From contig NZ_FOHS01000003.1 in assembly GCF_900111515.1 (NCBI RefSeq), positions 496,001 through 560,000 on the forward strand: DNA of 64,000 nucleotides, in the 5' to 3' direction. The position numbers were made by a program, and so were the translations under genes. Positions 18,902-27,510 of this stretch are shown piece after piece; the stretch's first letter is position 1; each line of letters opens with the position of its first letter. Source of the stretch: Hymenobacter actinosclerus. GTDB lineage: Bacteria > Bacteroidota > Bacteroidia > Cytophagales > Hymenobacteraceae. The notes beneath the pieces are model-generated. The model had not been told where the DNA came from, did no database searches, and worked only from the letters and a program-made list of their open reading frames with translations.

Positions 18902-18937
18902 GCCGAAACGGCTCCTTTTTTTCTAATTCTCCACCTA

Positions 18938-19324
18938 ATGGAAATCCTCAATACCTCTGGTAGAAGAAAAACCTCGGTGGCCCGCATTTACATGCAGGCC
19001 GGGCAAGGGAATATCACTATCAACGGCCGGGAAATGAAAGCCTATTTTGGCAACGAACTCCTGGAAAACATCGTGAACCAGCCTTTGGCGACGGTCGAGC
19101 AAGTCGGCCAGTACGACATCAAGGTGAACGTGCGCGGTGGTGGCATCTCGGCCCAGGCCGAAGCCATCCGTCTGGCCATCTCGAAAGCCCTCGTGGGCGA
19201 CAACGCGGAGGTTCGCCCCGCCCTGAAGAAGGAAGGCTTCCTGACCCGCGACCCGCGCATGGTGGAACGCAAGAAATTCGGCAAGCGTAAGGCCCGCCGT
19301 TCGTTCCAGTTCTCGAAACGCTAA
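18938..19324 (+). CDS. rpsI: 30S ribosomal protein S9
   Basis: A 128-residue uS9. Characteristic parts are [13 protein letters not shown] at the N-terminus, [23 protein letters not shown] in the middle, and the basic C-terminal tail ending RRSFQFSKR, which reaches the P-site tRNA. It sits between rplM and rpsB with short spacers. Confidence 0.98.
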   Translation: MEILNTSGRRKTSVARIYMQAGQGNITINGREMKAYFGNELLENIVNQPLATVEQVGQYDIKVNVRGGGISAQAEAIRLAISKALVGDNAEVRPALKKEGFLTRDPRMVERKKFGKRKARRSFQFSKR

Positions 19325-19344
19325 TCTTCCAGAGGAACCCTATC

Positions 19345-20112
19345 ATGGCCCAGACTACCACCTATAAAGAATTGCTGGACGCCGGTTCGCATTTTGGTCA
19401 CCTCACCCGCAAGTGGGACCCCAAAATGGCTCCGTACATCTTCATGGAGAAGAACGGCATCCACATCATCGACCTCAACAAAACGCTTGCCTCGCTCGAG
19501 CACGCGACCAGCGCCATTCGCAACATCGCGAAGAGCGGCCGCAAGATCATGTTCGTAGCGACCAAGAAGCAGGCCCAGGAAATTGTGACCGAAGAGGCCA
19601 AGCGCCTGCACATGCCCTACGTTACCGACCGTTGGTTGGGCGGCCTGCTCACCAACTTCGCTACTGTTCGCAAGTCGCTGAAGAAGATGAGCACCATCGA
19701 CAAGATGGTGAAGGAAAACACGGCGTACGCCGCCCTGGCTAAGCGCGAGCGGCTGATGCTGTCGCGCGAGCGGGAGAAGCTCGACCGGGTACTCGGTGGC
19801 ATTGCCGACCTGAGCCGCCTGCCCTCGGCCCTGTTCGTAGTCGACGTGAAGCGCGAGCACATTGCCGTGAAGGAGGCCCAGAAGCTGGGTATCCCGGTAT
19901 TCGCCATCTGCGATACGAACTCGAACCCCGAGTCGGTGCAGTTCCCGATTCCCGCCAACGACGACGCCTCGAAGTCTATCCAGCTCATCGTGGGCATCAT
20001 GGGTAAGGCTATTGAGGAAGGTCTGTCGGAGCGTAAGGTCGACAAGGAAGACGCTGATAAGAAGCAAGCCGAAGAAGAAGGCATCAAGGAAAAGCAGGAC
20101 GCCGACGAATAA
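19345..20112 (+). CDS. rpsB: 30S ribosomal protein S2
   Basis: A 255-residue uS2. It shows the S2 signature start [30 protein letters not shown], and [13 protein letters not shown], then [17 protein letters not shown] residues near the end. The C-terminal ~25 residues are a Lys/Glu/Asp-rich tail, variable in this family. The rpsI stop is 20 bases upstream. A hairpin with T-run follows, so tsf may be partly uncoupled. Confidence 0.98.
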   Translation: MAQTTTYKELLDAGSHFGHLTRKWDPKMAPYIFMEKNGIHIIDLNKTLASLEHATSAIRNIAKSGRKIMFVATKKQAQEIVTEEAKRLHMPYVTDRWLGGLLTNFATVRKSLKKMSTIDKMVKENTAYAALAKRERLMLSREREKLDRVLGGIADLSRLPSALFVVDVKREHIAVKEAQKLGIPVFAICDTNSNPESVQFPIPANDDASKSIQLIVGIMGKAIEEGLSERKVDKEDADKKQAEEEGIKEKQDADE

Positions 20113-20130
20113 GGTTGGCAGAAGCTAGAA

Positions 20131-20201
20131 GTTAGGAGCTAGGAGATAGAATCAGAGGGAAACCGACTGGCCAATTCTAGCTCTTAGCTCCTGACTTTTT
20201 T
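20131..20201 (+). terminator. Hairpin plus T-run after rpsB
   Basis: An imperfect 22-bp inverted repeat (20131-20152 with 20174-20195, 19 of 22) built from TAGGAGC-type words and followed by TTTTTT. It looks like a word-repeat hairpin that also meets the pattern of an intrinsic terminator or attenuator between rpsB and tsf. Confidence 0.65.
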
Positions 20202-20300
20202 GCATCCAGCCAGACGGCTTTCTGGCCCTCTTTTCCCTCCTCTCATTCAATTCTACCCATCCGTTTTTAGCTTCCGGCTTTGTCCTTTGTGATTCTGGCT

Positions 20301-20327
20301 GCTAGCTACTAACTCCTAACTCCTACC
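20301..20327 (+). repeat. CTAACTC heptamer run before tsf
   Basis: Two exact CTAACTC units plus degenerate neighbours (GCTAGCTA, CTACC) end two bases before the tsf ATG. The word is the complement of the GTTAGGAG-type words in the left arm at 20131, so it can pair with that arm as an alternative. Confidence 0.6.
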
Positions 20328-20329
20328 AA

Positions 20330-21169
20330 ATGGCCGCTATTACCGCCGCTGATGTAAATAAGCTCCGCACCATGACCGGTGCCGGCATGATGGATTGCAA
20401 AAAAGCCCTTGTAGAGGCCGACGGCGACTTCGAAGCCGCCCGCGACCTGCTGCGTAAGCAGGGCCAGAAGATTGCCGACAAGCGCTCGGAAAACGAAACG
20501 TCGGAAGGCGTGGTGCTGGCCGCCGTGAGCGAAGATGGCACCAACGGCAAGCTGGTGTCGCTGGCCTGCGAAACCGAGCCGGTTTCGAAGGTTCCCGATT
20601 TCAAGGAGTTGGCCCAGCGCATTCTGGATACGGCCGTTAAAACCGACGCCGCCACCAAGGAAGAGCTGCTGGCTGCCAAGCAGGAAGACGACCGTCCGTT
20701 GCAGGACCACATCACCGACCTGATGGGCAAAATCGGCGAGAAGCTGGTGGTAACGGCTTACGAGAACATCACGGCCGAGAAAGTAGCTTCCTACATCCAC
20801 TCCGACAACAAGAAGGGTGTGCTCGTAGCCATGAAGAACGTGGGCGGTGCCGACGTTTCGACCGTGGGCCGCGACGTTGCCATGCAGATTGTAGCCATGA
20901 AGCCCCTCGCCCTCGATAAGGACGGGGTGGATGCCGCTACCATCGAGCGTGAAATCGAGATTGGCAAAGAGCAGGCCCGCGCCGACGGCAAGCCCGAAGC
21001 CATGCTGGAGAAGATTGCCCAGGGCAAGCTCAACAAGTTCTACAAGGAGAACACCCTGCTCAACCAGGAGTTCGTGAAGGACAACTCGATGACCATCGCC
21101 CAGTTGCTCGACAAGACCAACAAAGGCCTGACGGTTTCCGACTTCAAGCGCGTAGCTATTGTAGGCTAA
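20330..21169 (+). CDS. tsf: Translation elongation factor Ts
   Basis: A 279-residue EF-Ts, the nucleotide exchange factor for EF-Tu. The N-terminal module has LRTMTGAGMMDCKKALVEADGD, in place of the TGAGMMDCKKAL-like family signature, and the core contains VAMQIVAMKPLAL and a C-terminal DNSMTIAQLLDK. Standard length for the family. It follows rpsB as in most bacteria, but across a 217-bp gap with word repeats. Confidence 0.97.
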   Translation: MAAITAADVNKLRTMTGAGMMDCKKALVEADGDFEAARDLLRKQGQKIADKRSENETSEGVVLAAVSEDGTNGKLVSLACETEPVSKVPDFKELAQRILDTAVKTDAATKEELLAAKQEDDRPLQDHITDLMGKIGEKLVVTAYENITAEKVASYIHSDNKKGVLVAMKNVGGADVSTVGRDVAMQIVAMKPLALDKDGVDAATIEREIEIGKEQARADGKPEAMLEKIAQGKLNKFYKENTLLNQEFVKDNSMTIAQLLDKTNKGLTVSDFKRVAIVG

Positions 21170-21226
21170 TTGAGCGGCAAGCTGTCAGCCACAAGCTGCA
21201 AGCTTTTTGTTCTGATTTAATAGAAG

Positions 21227-21262
21227 AGCCCCGCTGGCAACTTGCCGGCGGGGCTTTTCTTT
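21227..21262 (+). terminator. Intrinsic terminator of tsf
   Basis: AGCCCCGC (21227-21234) pairs with GCGGGGCT (21248-21255), followed by TTTCTTT. Confidence 0.9.
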
Positions 21263-21288
21263 GTACGCACACTTTATTTTCGGCTGAT

Positions 21289-21600
21289 ATGACTTACGAG
21301 CGCAAAAAACTATATCGGGAGCTACTGTATTGGGCAATGATTGATGTAAGAATGCAGTGTCACCCAGGAAGTCGCTTATCCGGTTTGTGGCACGTATTCA
21401 ACCATCGGAGAAAGGTCCGTTTTGCGCAGACAGTTGCCAATTGGCTTCACAACCTTGTCCTTTATTCCGCTCTTGATTTTAAAGGCTTCCAGGAAGACTG
21501 GTTTTGGATGGAGTACGCTGAATTTCGGCAGGAATTTCCGGCTGACCGATGGCCACTTATGACGCAGAGAACCATCGAAGAATTGCGAAAACCACAGTAA
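21289..21600 (+). CDS. Small hypothetical protein
   Basis: A 103-residue protein rich in Trp, Phe and Arg with no signal peptide or clear membrane helix. I do not recognise it. Its base composition is clearly more AT-rich than the flanking genes, which hints at recent acquisition or low expression. It lies 27 bases after the tsf terminator, and its stop is seven bases from the stop of the convergent lipoprotein gene. The clean ATG frame and tight packing support a real gene. Confidence 0.55.
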   Translation: MTYERKKLYRELLYWAMIDVRMQCHPGSRLSGLWHVFNHRRKVRFAQTVANWLHNLVLYSALDFKGFQEDWFWMEYAEFRQEFPADRWPLMTQRTIEELRKPQ

Positions 21601-21607
21601 CTCTCCG

Positions 21608-22651
21608 CTACTTCGCCCGTGCCTGCCAGGCCCGCACCCGCGCCACGGCGTTCTGGCGGATGTTGGCGTAGAACAGGCCGTAGTCGGCAATGTGGAAGGA
21701 GTGCCAGAGCTGGGGCTGGCCGGGCAGCAGGAAGCGCGGGTAGCCCGAGGGCTTAGGCGGGTGCACCCACAGCAGCCCCTGGTGCACCTTGGCATCGACT
21801 ACGCCCACATCGAGCCGGTCGAAATTCTGAGGGACGCCGCCGCGGTTGAGGGTGGCGGGGGCAGCCAGCGTGTCGAGCGTCCAGGTGAGCGGGTTGACGG
21901 CCACGCCGTTTTCGAAGGGCGGGTAGGCATTGCCCCAGGCCACGGTGTTCCAGGCCACGTAGCAGCCGGTCTGGGTCGAGTCGGCGCAGGGGCGCAGGGT
22001 CTGGTACTCGTCGGGCTTCACTTTGAAGCCGATGAGGTAGGCCGCCACCAGCCGCTGGCGCAGGGCGGGGTCGGTATCGAAGAACTCGCGCAGCAGGCGG
22101 GTGGCGTGCACGGTGCCCTGGCTATGGCCGGCAATGATGATGGGCCGGCCCTGGTTGTAGTGGGCGAGGTAATACTGGAAGGACGCTTTTACGTCGGAGT
22201 ATGCCAGATCCAGCGCCTTCTGGCCGTTGGTGCTCTGGTCATCCACGAAGAAACTGTACAGCGTGGCCTGGCGGTAGCGGGGCGCGTACACCCGGGCCGC
22301 CGCGTTGAAGGCCGAGGCCTGGCCCCGAATCACGTCGTCGTCGGTGAACTGGTTGACCCGGTCGTTGCTGAGGCTGGCGTTCCACTGCTTGCGCCAGTAA
22401 TAGGTGGTGGGGTGCACGTAAAACACGTCGGCCGCGGCCGTGGCCTGCTGGTCCTTGAAGGGCGTGTTGCGCGGCACCGCATCGGCCGAGTCGCGGCGGG
22501 TGGGCAGGGCGGCCCAGCTGGCCGGCTGGGCGTAGTCGGGCGCGGCGGGGTTTTCGTACTGGTCGAAATCCTTGCTCGGCTTGATGACTTTCAGGCAGGA
22601 GCCGAGGCTGAGCAGGGCAGCGGCGGATAACAGAACGGGACGGATACGCAT
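21608..22651 (-). CDS. DUF3089 domain lipoprotein, alpha/beta hydrolase-like
   Basis: A 347-residue predicted lipoprotein (MRIRPVLLSAAALLSLGSC, lipobox LGSC). The mature part matches the DUF3089 family: DVFYVHPTTYYW near the start, APRYRQATLYSF, a central IIIAGHSQGT nucleophile elbow (G-H-S-Q-G), and LIGFKV. The fold is that of alpha/beta hydrolases, with Ser in the elbow as probable nucleophile; the substrate is unknown. The ATG at 22651 is preferred to one 11 codons upstream because it yields a clean lipoprotein signal. It is probably the last gene of a three-gene minus-strand set starting at 24677. Confidence 0.85.
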   Translation of the reverse strand: MRIRPVLLSAAALLSLGSCLKVIKPSKDFDQYENPAAPDYAQPASWAALPTRRDSADAVPRNTPFKDQQATAAADVFYVHPTTYYWRKQWNASLSNDRVNQFTDDDVIRGQASAFNAAARVYAPRYRQATLYSFFVDDQSTNGQKALDLAYSDVKASFQYYLAHYNQGRPIIIAGHSQGTVHATRLLREFFDTDPALRQRLVAAYLIGFKVKPDEYQTLRPCADSTQTGCYVAWNTVAWGNAYPPFENGVAVNPLTWTLDTLAAPATLNRGGVPQNFDRLDVGVVDAKVHQGLLWVHPPKPSGYPRFLLPGQPQLWHSFHIADYGLFYANIRQNAVARVRAWQARAK

Positions 22652-22670
22652 AATAGATTTAGGAAGGATT

Positions 22671-22707
22671 GGCAGGCCTGGCATGACATCGTTTTGCCAG
22701 GCCTGCC
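22671..22707. repeat. Perfect 13-bp hairpin between SHOCT and DUF3089 genes
   Basis: Inverted repeat 22671-22683 with 22695-22707, perfect, 11-nt loop. It sits between the SHOCT gene stop and the DUF3089 start, both on the minus strand. There is no T-run, so it may be an attenuator or processing site. Confidence 0.65.
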
Positions 22708-22725
22708 GTCCCGGACGGAGAAAGT

Positions 22726-23946
22726 TTAGTCTCCAAACTCATTTTTCAGCAGCTTTTCCTGCCGCAGGTACACGATTTTAAAGTCCTTATCGAAGCGCAC
22801 CCGCATCTGGGCACTGGTCCGCTGGCGCTCCTGCCGCGACTGGCGGAAAGCTTCGCTGTCCTCCACAAACGTGACCACCCGCGAGCCGTCGGCCACCGGG
22901 GCGCCGACCTGCAAGGTGCCGGCCTGGATGCTGCTCTGGCCCTCCAGGAACTCGGGGAAATGGGTTTTGGCCAGCTCGGCGTTGATGGCGGCCGGCGTCG
23001 TGCTTTGCATGGTGTAAAACCGCTCGACCTGGGGCGCAAAGTAAGCCGATGCCGTAAACGGCGCGGCCTGCAAATCGGCGTAGTAGCGCTGCATAATGGC
23101 TTCTACCCGGGCCTTGGCAGCACTTTCCGACAGCCCGGCCGGGGCTTCGACCGGCGCCGCGGTAGCCGCTACGGCCACTTCAGTGGCCACTGTATCGGCG
23201 GGCATCGGGGCCACGACGGGCGGGGCCACGGGCGCCGCCACCCGGATGGTTTCGGGCGCGGCGACGGGCGGCAGGTCAATCTGCTCGGTCTGGGGCCCGA
23301 TTTCGGGCTGCACGGCCACCGAATCGGCGTCGGTGCGGGAGGTGCTGGTCAGGCGCTCCGAGCCGCGGCCGTCCATCAGCAGATACGCCACCAGCCCCAG
23401 CAACGCCAGCACGGCGGCCACCACCACAATGGTCATCAGGGGGCTTTTGCGCGGAGCCGTGTAGGCGTCCGGCTCCACGTACTCTTCCTCGTTGCTGAAG
23501 TCGGTAGCCGTGGTGTGGGTGATGGGCGGCAGCATGGGGGCCATTTCCACCGGGGCCACCGTAGTCGGCTCCAGGACAGGCTCCGGCCTGGGTTCCGGCG
23601 TAGGCGGCAGCGCCTCGGGCACCACGCTCACCGGGGCCGTAATGGGCGGCAGTAGCGGTGGCACCGGTGGCGTGGGCGGTACCGGCGGCACGGGAGGCAC
23701 GGCAGCAGTTGGCGGAATCTCAGCGGGCACTTCGGCCGCAATGATTTCGGGCACCACTACGGGCGGCTCGGGGGCGGCCGGCGCGGGTGCGGCGGCGGGT
23801 TCGGCGGGCGGCGAAGTGGGCGCGGCGGGTTCGGGGAACAGCAGCTTCTGCTTCAGGGCCTTGAATTCGTCGGGCGTGATGGCCCCGGCGTCGAGCCATT
23901 CTTTGAGCTGGCGCAGGGTGTCGAGGGGCGAAGGATCTTGGTCCAT
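22726..23946 (-). CDS. SHOCT-domain membrane protein with Pro-rich linker
   Basis: A 406-residue protein. The N-terminus is a SHOCT module (LRQLKEWLDAGAITPDEFKALKQKLL, residues ~10-35), a short helical motif often attached to membrane or oligomerising proteins. A ~120-residue Pro/Ala/Val-rich low-complexity linker follows, then one transmembrane helix (LMTIVVVAAVLALLGLVAYLLM, ~165-187). After a second Pro/Ala/Val-rich stretch comes a soluble C-terminal domain (~275-406) of unknown type. SHOCT would lie in the cytoplasm and the C-terminal domain in the periplasm. Function unknown. It starts 23 bases after the preceding coiled-coil protein gene. Confidence 0.75.
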   Translation of the reverse strand: MDQDPSPLDTLRQLKEWLDAGAITPDEFKALKQKLLFPEPAAPTSPPAEPAAAPAPAAPEPPVVVPEIIAAEVPAEIPPTAAVPPVPPVPPTPPVPPLLPPITAPVSVVPEALPPTPEPRPEPVLEPTTVAPVEMAPMLPPITHTTATDFSNEEEYVEPDAYTAPRKSPLMTIVVVAAVLALLGLVAYLLMDGRGSERLTSTSRTDADSVAVQPEIGPQTEQIDLPPVAAPETIRVAAPVAPPVVAPMPADTVATEVAVAATAAPVEAPAGLSESAAKARVEAIMQRYYADLQAAPFTASAYFAPQVERFYTMQSTTPAAINAELAKTHFPEFLEGQSSIQAGTLQVGAPVADGSRVVTFVEDSEAFRQSRQERQRTSAQMRVRFDKDFKIVYLRQEKLLKNEFGD

Positions 23947-23969
23947 AGGAAGGCGCGGCGGGGAGAACG

Positions 23970-24677
23970 TTACTTACGGTCGAGGTTGAGCAGGCGGGCG
24001 CGGTGGCGCTCCAGCTGGGCCTGGTGCAGCTCCAGCAGCCGGGCGTTGTCGAGCAACTTCACCGAATCGTCGGCCGATTTACGCTTATTGTCGATGTTTT
24101 GCTGCTTGAGCTGCTCGATTTTTTCGAGGTTGGACTTGGTGTTGCTGGCCAGGTTAGCGCGGCTTTTTTCCAGCTTGTCCTTGTCTTTGGTGGTGGCGGC
24201 GAGGGCCTTTTCGGCCATTTCCACCTGCTCGCGGTAGGCGCGCTGCCGGGCGGCCGTGCCGAAGCTCTGCACGATGGTGCGTAACGCGGCAAACTCACTG
24301 CTCGAAGCGGCCAGGAAGGTGTCGGGGCCCGTGGCGGCCCACACTGACAGCTCGGCCACCGTATCGGCCGGGGCGGTTACGGTCGAGAACAGGTCGACGA
24401 GCTGGCCGCTGATGCTCGACATGGGCACCTGCTTGGCCGTAAGGTTGTCGCGCTTGCCCACGCCGAACACGCCCTCGCCCTTGAGCTTGATGTTGTAGGT
24501 ATCCTTGAGCCAGCGCTGCCAGAAGTCGCGGGTCCAGTCGGCCGAGGCCTCCACCTCCACTTTCACAGCGTCGCGGCTGCGCTTATCGAAGTTGACGCTG
24601 CTCGTGCGGGCCTCATACAGCTGGGCCTGGGCCGTAAGCGTGGCCAGCAGCAGGGCCGGCAGTAGCAGAAGTTTCAT
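23970..24677 (-). CDS. Exported coiled-coil hypothetical protein
   Basis: A 235-residue secreted protein: signal peptide MKLLLLPALLLATLTAQAQ, a ~100-residue mixed domain (around SADWTRDFWQRWLKDTYNIK), then a long C-terminal coiled coil (about 135-235) dense in Lys, Glu, Gln and Leu. The family was not recognised. ATG 24677 is used; the preceding codon is TTG. It probably shares a transcript with the SHOCT protein 23 bases downstream, so a common envelope role is possible. Confidence 0.7.
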   Translation of the reverse strand: MKLLLLPALLLATLTAQAQLYEARTSSVNFDKRSRDAVKVEVEASADWTRDFWQRWLKDTYNIKLKGEGVFGVGKRDNLTAKQVPMSSISGQLVDLFSTVTAPADTVAELSVWAATGPDTFLAASSSEFAALRTIVQSFGTAARQRAYREQVEMAEKALAATTKDKDKLEKSRANLASNTKSNLEKIEQLKQQNIDNKRKSADDSVKLLDNARLLELHQAQLERHRARLLNLDRK

Positions 24678-24694
24678 CAATGGAAATATGCGAA

Positions 24695-24798
24695 ATGTGG
24701 AAATGGGCAGAATGTGAAAAATGGATTGACGAGCAGGATGAACGGCGTTAGTGCGTTTTTACATTTTCCGCAGCAGCACATTCTACCCGTTTCCACAT
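24695..24798. repeat. ATGTGGAAA-word inverted repeat
   Basis: A 22-bp inverted repeat (24695-24716 with 24777-24798, 20 of 22) with arms built from ATGTGGAAATGGG-like words. It occupies the gap upstream of the coiled-coil protein and downstream of the next minus-strand gene. Confidence 0.75.
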
Positions 24799-24810
24799 GC
24801 TGTCCATGGG

Positions 24811-25056
24811 CTAAATATCGTGGCGGTCGAAGGCGGCCTGCAAGTCGGTTTGCATAGCGGCAAAGCGGGCCACGGCGGCCTGCACGAATTCGGCGTCGAG
24901 CAGCCGGTGGATGTCCTCCTCGCCCGTCAGGTCCAGCTCGCTCACCTTGTAGGTTTGCTCAAACGAGCCCTTTTCGAGCTTGATGAGGTACTTGCCATTC
25001 CAGCTGAAGAGCGTGATTTTGGCGTGCGGGTTGGGGATGATGGCGAGCTGGCGCAT
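24811..25056 (-). CDS. Small conserved-looking hypothetical protein
   Basis: An 81-residue cytoplasmic-looking protein beginning MRQLAIIPNPHAKITLFSWN, then GKYLIKLEKGSFEQTYKVSE and a helical C-terminus. It resembles short conserved proteins of Cytophagales of unknown function; this is from memory, not a search. The ATG at 25056 is favoured because the sequence just before it lies in a Pro/Cys-containing stretch without further similarity. Confidence 0.6.
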   Translation of the reverse strand: MRQLAIIPNPHAKITLFSWNGKYLIKLEKGSFEQTYKVSELDLTGEEDIHRLLDAEFVQAAVARFAAMQTDLQAAFDRHDI

Positions 25057-25194
25057 AGCAGGACAGGGCAACGAAGCGGAACGGCGCGAAGATACGCAGT
25101 CCGGGCCGGCCCCGGACCAAGCTCAACTAAACACCAGGCTGCCGTGCTTCGTAAAAACAGCGTTTGAATGTTTCACCCTAAAACCTTCATTACC

Positions 25195-25377
25195 ATGCCC
25201 CAGGGAGATAAATCGGCGTACACCGACAAGCAGAAGCGGCAGGCCGAACACATCGAAGAAAGCTACGAGAAGCAGGGCGTATCGGAAGAAGAAGCCGAAA
25301 AGCGCGCCTGGGCCACCGTCAACAAGCAGGACGGCGGCGGCAAGAAAAGCGGCTCGGGCCGCAAAAAGAGTGACTGA
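25195..25377 (+). CDS. Small highly charged protein of the 'plasmid stabilisation' type annotation
   Basis: A 60-residue protein, MPQGDKSAYTDKQKRQAEHI at the start, then EEAEKRAWATVNKQDGGG and a Lys/Gly/Ser tail. Near-identical short proteins are widespread in Proteobacteria and Bacteroidota, often labelled plasmid stabilisation protein with little support; the real role is unknown. The ATG at 25195 matches the family start; an ATG nine codons earlier is possible. The TGA stop is in the arm of the following hairpin. Confidence 0.75.
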   Translation: MPQGDKSAYTDKQKRQAEHIEESYEKQGVSEEEAEKRAWATVNKQDGGGKKSGSGRKKSD

Positions 25378-25519
25378 GTGAGTCGGTGAATGCGTGAACC
25401 CGGCTGTCATTCTGAGCACAGCGGAGGACCTTGTACCATCTGTAAGTCAGGTGATAAAAAGTCCTTCGCTTCGCTCAGGATGACAGCCGGGTTCACGCAT
25501 TCACCGAGTCACTCAGTCA
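25371..25519. repeat. Composite hairpin: GAGTGACT-word arms around a TTCGCTTCGCTC core
   Basis: A 40-bp inverted repeat (25371-25410 with 25480-25519, 39 of 40). Its interior continues as a degenerate copy of the ATTCTGAGCGAAGCGAAG palindrome family also found at 39026 and 58586. The TGA stop of the small protein lies in the left arm, and the TGA stop of the YeiH-like gene is at 25525, six bases past the paired right arm and still in the word tract. Confidence 0.93.
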
Positions 25520-25524
25520 CCGAG

Positions 25525-26511
25525 TCACAGAGCGACAATCACGTACAGCGAGGCCGCCGAAATCACCAGCCACAGCAGTACGCCGAGCGCGAACGGGCGC
25601 GGGCCAACCGACCTGATGGTTTTGAACGACAGGCCCGCCCCGATGAAAAACAGCGTCACGACCAAGCCCAGGTGGGCCAGCTTCACCAGCCAGGGCCCCA
25701 CGGCGTGGGTGGCGGGCACGTAGGTGTTGAGCAGCATGGCCCCGATGAAGCCCAGAATAAACCAGGGCAGCTTCACCTTCACGTCCTGCTGCTTGAAAAA
25801 GTAGGCCGTACCCAGCGCCACCGGAATAATCCAGAGCGCCCGCGCCAGCTTCACGGTAGTAGCCACGCCCAGCGCCTCGGAGCCATACGCCGCCGCCGCC
25901 CCCACCACCGACGAGGTATCGTGAATGGCAATGGCGCACCACAAGCCGAACTGCTGTTGCGTGAGGGCCAGCGCGTGGCCGATGGGCGGGAAGGCGAATA
26001 AGGCCACCGCATTCAGCACGAACACCGTGCCCAGCGCCACCGACATTTCCTCATCCCTGGCTCCCACCACCGGCCCCACCGCGGCAATGGCCGAGCCGCC
26101 GCAGATGGCAGTACCGCAGGAAATCAGGTGCGTGACCACCCGGCCCAGCTTCAGCCAGCGGCCCGCAAAGTAGCCCAGCACCAGCGTGCCGAAAATGGAG
26201 GCGACAGTGAACAGGATTCCCTCGCGGCCGGCCTGCACCGCCGCGTGGGCGTTCAGGCCGAAGCCCAGCCCGATAACCGAGAACTGCAACAGCCTGGCGG
26301 TGTACTTTTTGGTGAAGGCCGGGAAGGGGTTGCCCAGCGTTTGGGCCAGCACCAAACCCAACGCCAGCGCCACCGGCGGCGAGGCCCAGGGCGTAAGGCA
26401 AAACGCCAGTAGCAGCCCAAACGCCACTTTCGGCAGCCAGCCGGCCGCGGCGGGGGGCTTTTGAGGCCCAAGGGTTGGAGCGGCGGGAACGACGGAGGCG
26501 GTGGCGGGCAT
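25525..26511 (-). CDS. YeiH-family putative sulfate exporter (UPF0324)
   Basis: A 328-residue polytopic membrane protein with about ten hydrophobic segments. It carries the family's conserved block LISCGTAICGGSAIAAVGPVV and the later WCAIAIHDTSSVVGAAAAYG. YeiH proteins are annotated as putative sulfate exporters, but transport data are thin. ATG 26511 is chosen over a TTG two codons earlier. A LysR regulator gene is 74 bases upstream on the same strand, the same partnership as yeiE-yeiH in enterobacteria. Confidence 0.88.
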   Translation of the reverse strand: MPATASVVPAAPTLGPQKPPAAAGWLPKVAFGLLLAFCLTPWASPPVALALGLVLAQTLGNPFPAFTKKYTARLLQFSVIGLGFGLNAHAAVQAGREGILFTVASIFGTLVLGYFAGRWLKLGRVVTHLISCGTAICGGSAIAAVGPVVGARDEEMSVALGTVFVLNAVALFAFPPIGHALALTQQQFGLWCAIAIHDTSSVVGAAAAYGSEALGVATTVKLARALWIIPVALGTAYFFKQQDVKVKLPWFILGFIGAMLLNTYVPATHAVGPWLVKLAHLGLVVTLFFIGAGLSFKTIRSVGPRPFALGVLLWLVISAASLYVIVAL

Positions 26512-26585
26512 GAACAAGGGGGCAAAAAGCAGTACTCAAAAGTACGGCTACCCAACCTCGTTCGATAATCTAAAATAGTTATGGG

Positions 26586-27491
26586 TTATTCCTTCAGGTT
26601 ATACTGCTGCCGCACAAAGCGCAGGAACCGGTCGGCGGGGCGGGTCAGGGGCTGGCCCTGCACCCAGAGGGCCTCGAACTGCCGGGGCAGGCGCAAACCC
26701 GCCACCGGCACTTCCTCCAGCAGCCCCGCGGCCAGCTCCCGCGTCAGGGCCCGGCGCGAGACGAAGCCCAAGGCGTCGGGGGCGGCTTCGAGGTAGGTTT
26801 TGATGGCTTCGGTATTGTCGAAATAAAAGGCGACCCGCAAGTTGGTTAGCTTAATTTTCTGCTCGCGCAGGGCGAATTCCAGCACTTCGAGGGTGCCCGA
26901 GCCCCGCTCGCGCAGCACCAGCGGGTGGGCCAGCACCTCGGCCAGCGGCAGGGGCTGGCGGGGCGCACCGGCGGCCGTGGCCCGGCGGACGGCCACCAGC
27001 TCGTCGGCCAGCAGGGGCTCGTAGTGCAGGTCGCGGCTTTTGGCCCGGCCTTCCACGAAGCCGAGGTCGAGCTGGCCCTGGAGGAGGGCTTCGGCAATCT
27101 GCTCGGAGTTGGCGTTGAGCAGGGTGAGCTCCAGGGCCGGGTAGCGGCGCTGGAAGCCGGGCAGCAGCGCCGGCAGCTCGTACTGGGCCAGGGTGGTGCT
27201 GGCCCCCAGGCGCAGGCGGCCGGTGGCTTCGCCGTGCAGTTCCTGAAGCTGGTCGGTGAGTTGCGCATGCAACTGGGCAACTTCGTCGGCGTGGGCGAGT
27301 AGCAGGCGGCCGGCCTCAGTAAGGCTCACGCGGTTGCCGCGCCGCTCAAACAGCCGCTGGCCGTAGGTCGTTTCCAGCTCCCGCACATGCTTGGTAACGG
27401 CGGGCTGGGTGATATACAGCTCCTGGGCAGCCTTGGTAAAGCTCAGGTGCCGGGCCACGGCCTGAAAAACGCGCAGTCGGAAATCGGGCAT
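26586..27491 (-). CDS. LysR-family transcriptional regulator (YeiE/CysB-like neighbour of yeiH)
   Basis: A 301-residue LysR-type regulator. The N-terminal winged helix (residues 1-60) reads MPDFRLRVFQAVARHLSFTK and then AAQELYITQPAVTKHVRELE, followed by the RRGNRVSLTEAG turn; a periplasmic-binding-protein-like effector domain fills the rest. In this family a small ligand alters DNA bending at the target promoter. Its adjacency to the YeiH-like gene suggests control of that transporter, perhaps in response to sulfur metabolites. Here both genes run in the same direction rather than divergently, so autoregulation and operon transcription may be combined. Confidence 0.92.
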   Translation of the reverse strand: MPDFRLRVFQAVARHLSFTKAAQELYITQPAVTKHVRELETTYGQRLFERRGNRVSLTEAGRLLLAHADEVAQLHAQLTDQLQELHGEATGRLRLGASTTLAQYELPALLPGFQRRYPALELTLLNANSEQIAEALLQGQLDLGFVEGRAKSRDLHYEPLLADELVAVRRATAAGAPRQPLPLAEVLAHPLVLRERGSGTLEVLEFALREQKIKLTNLRVAFYFDNTEAIKTYLEAAPDALGFVSRRALTRELAAGLLEEVPVAGLRLPRQFEALWVQGQPLTRPADRFLRFVRQQYNLKE

Positions 27492-27510
27492 GGCGGCAAG
27501 GTAGGACGAT

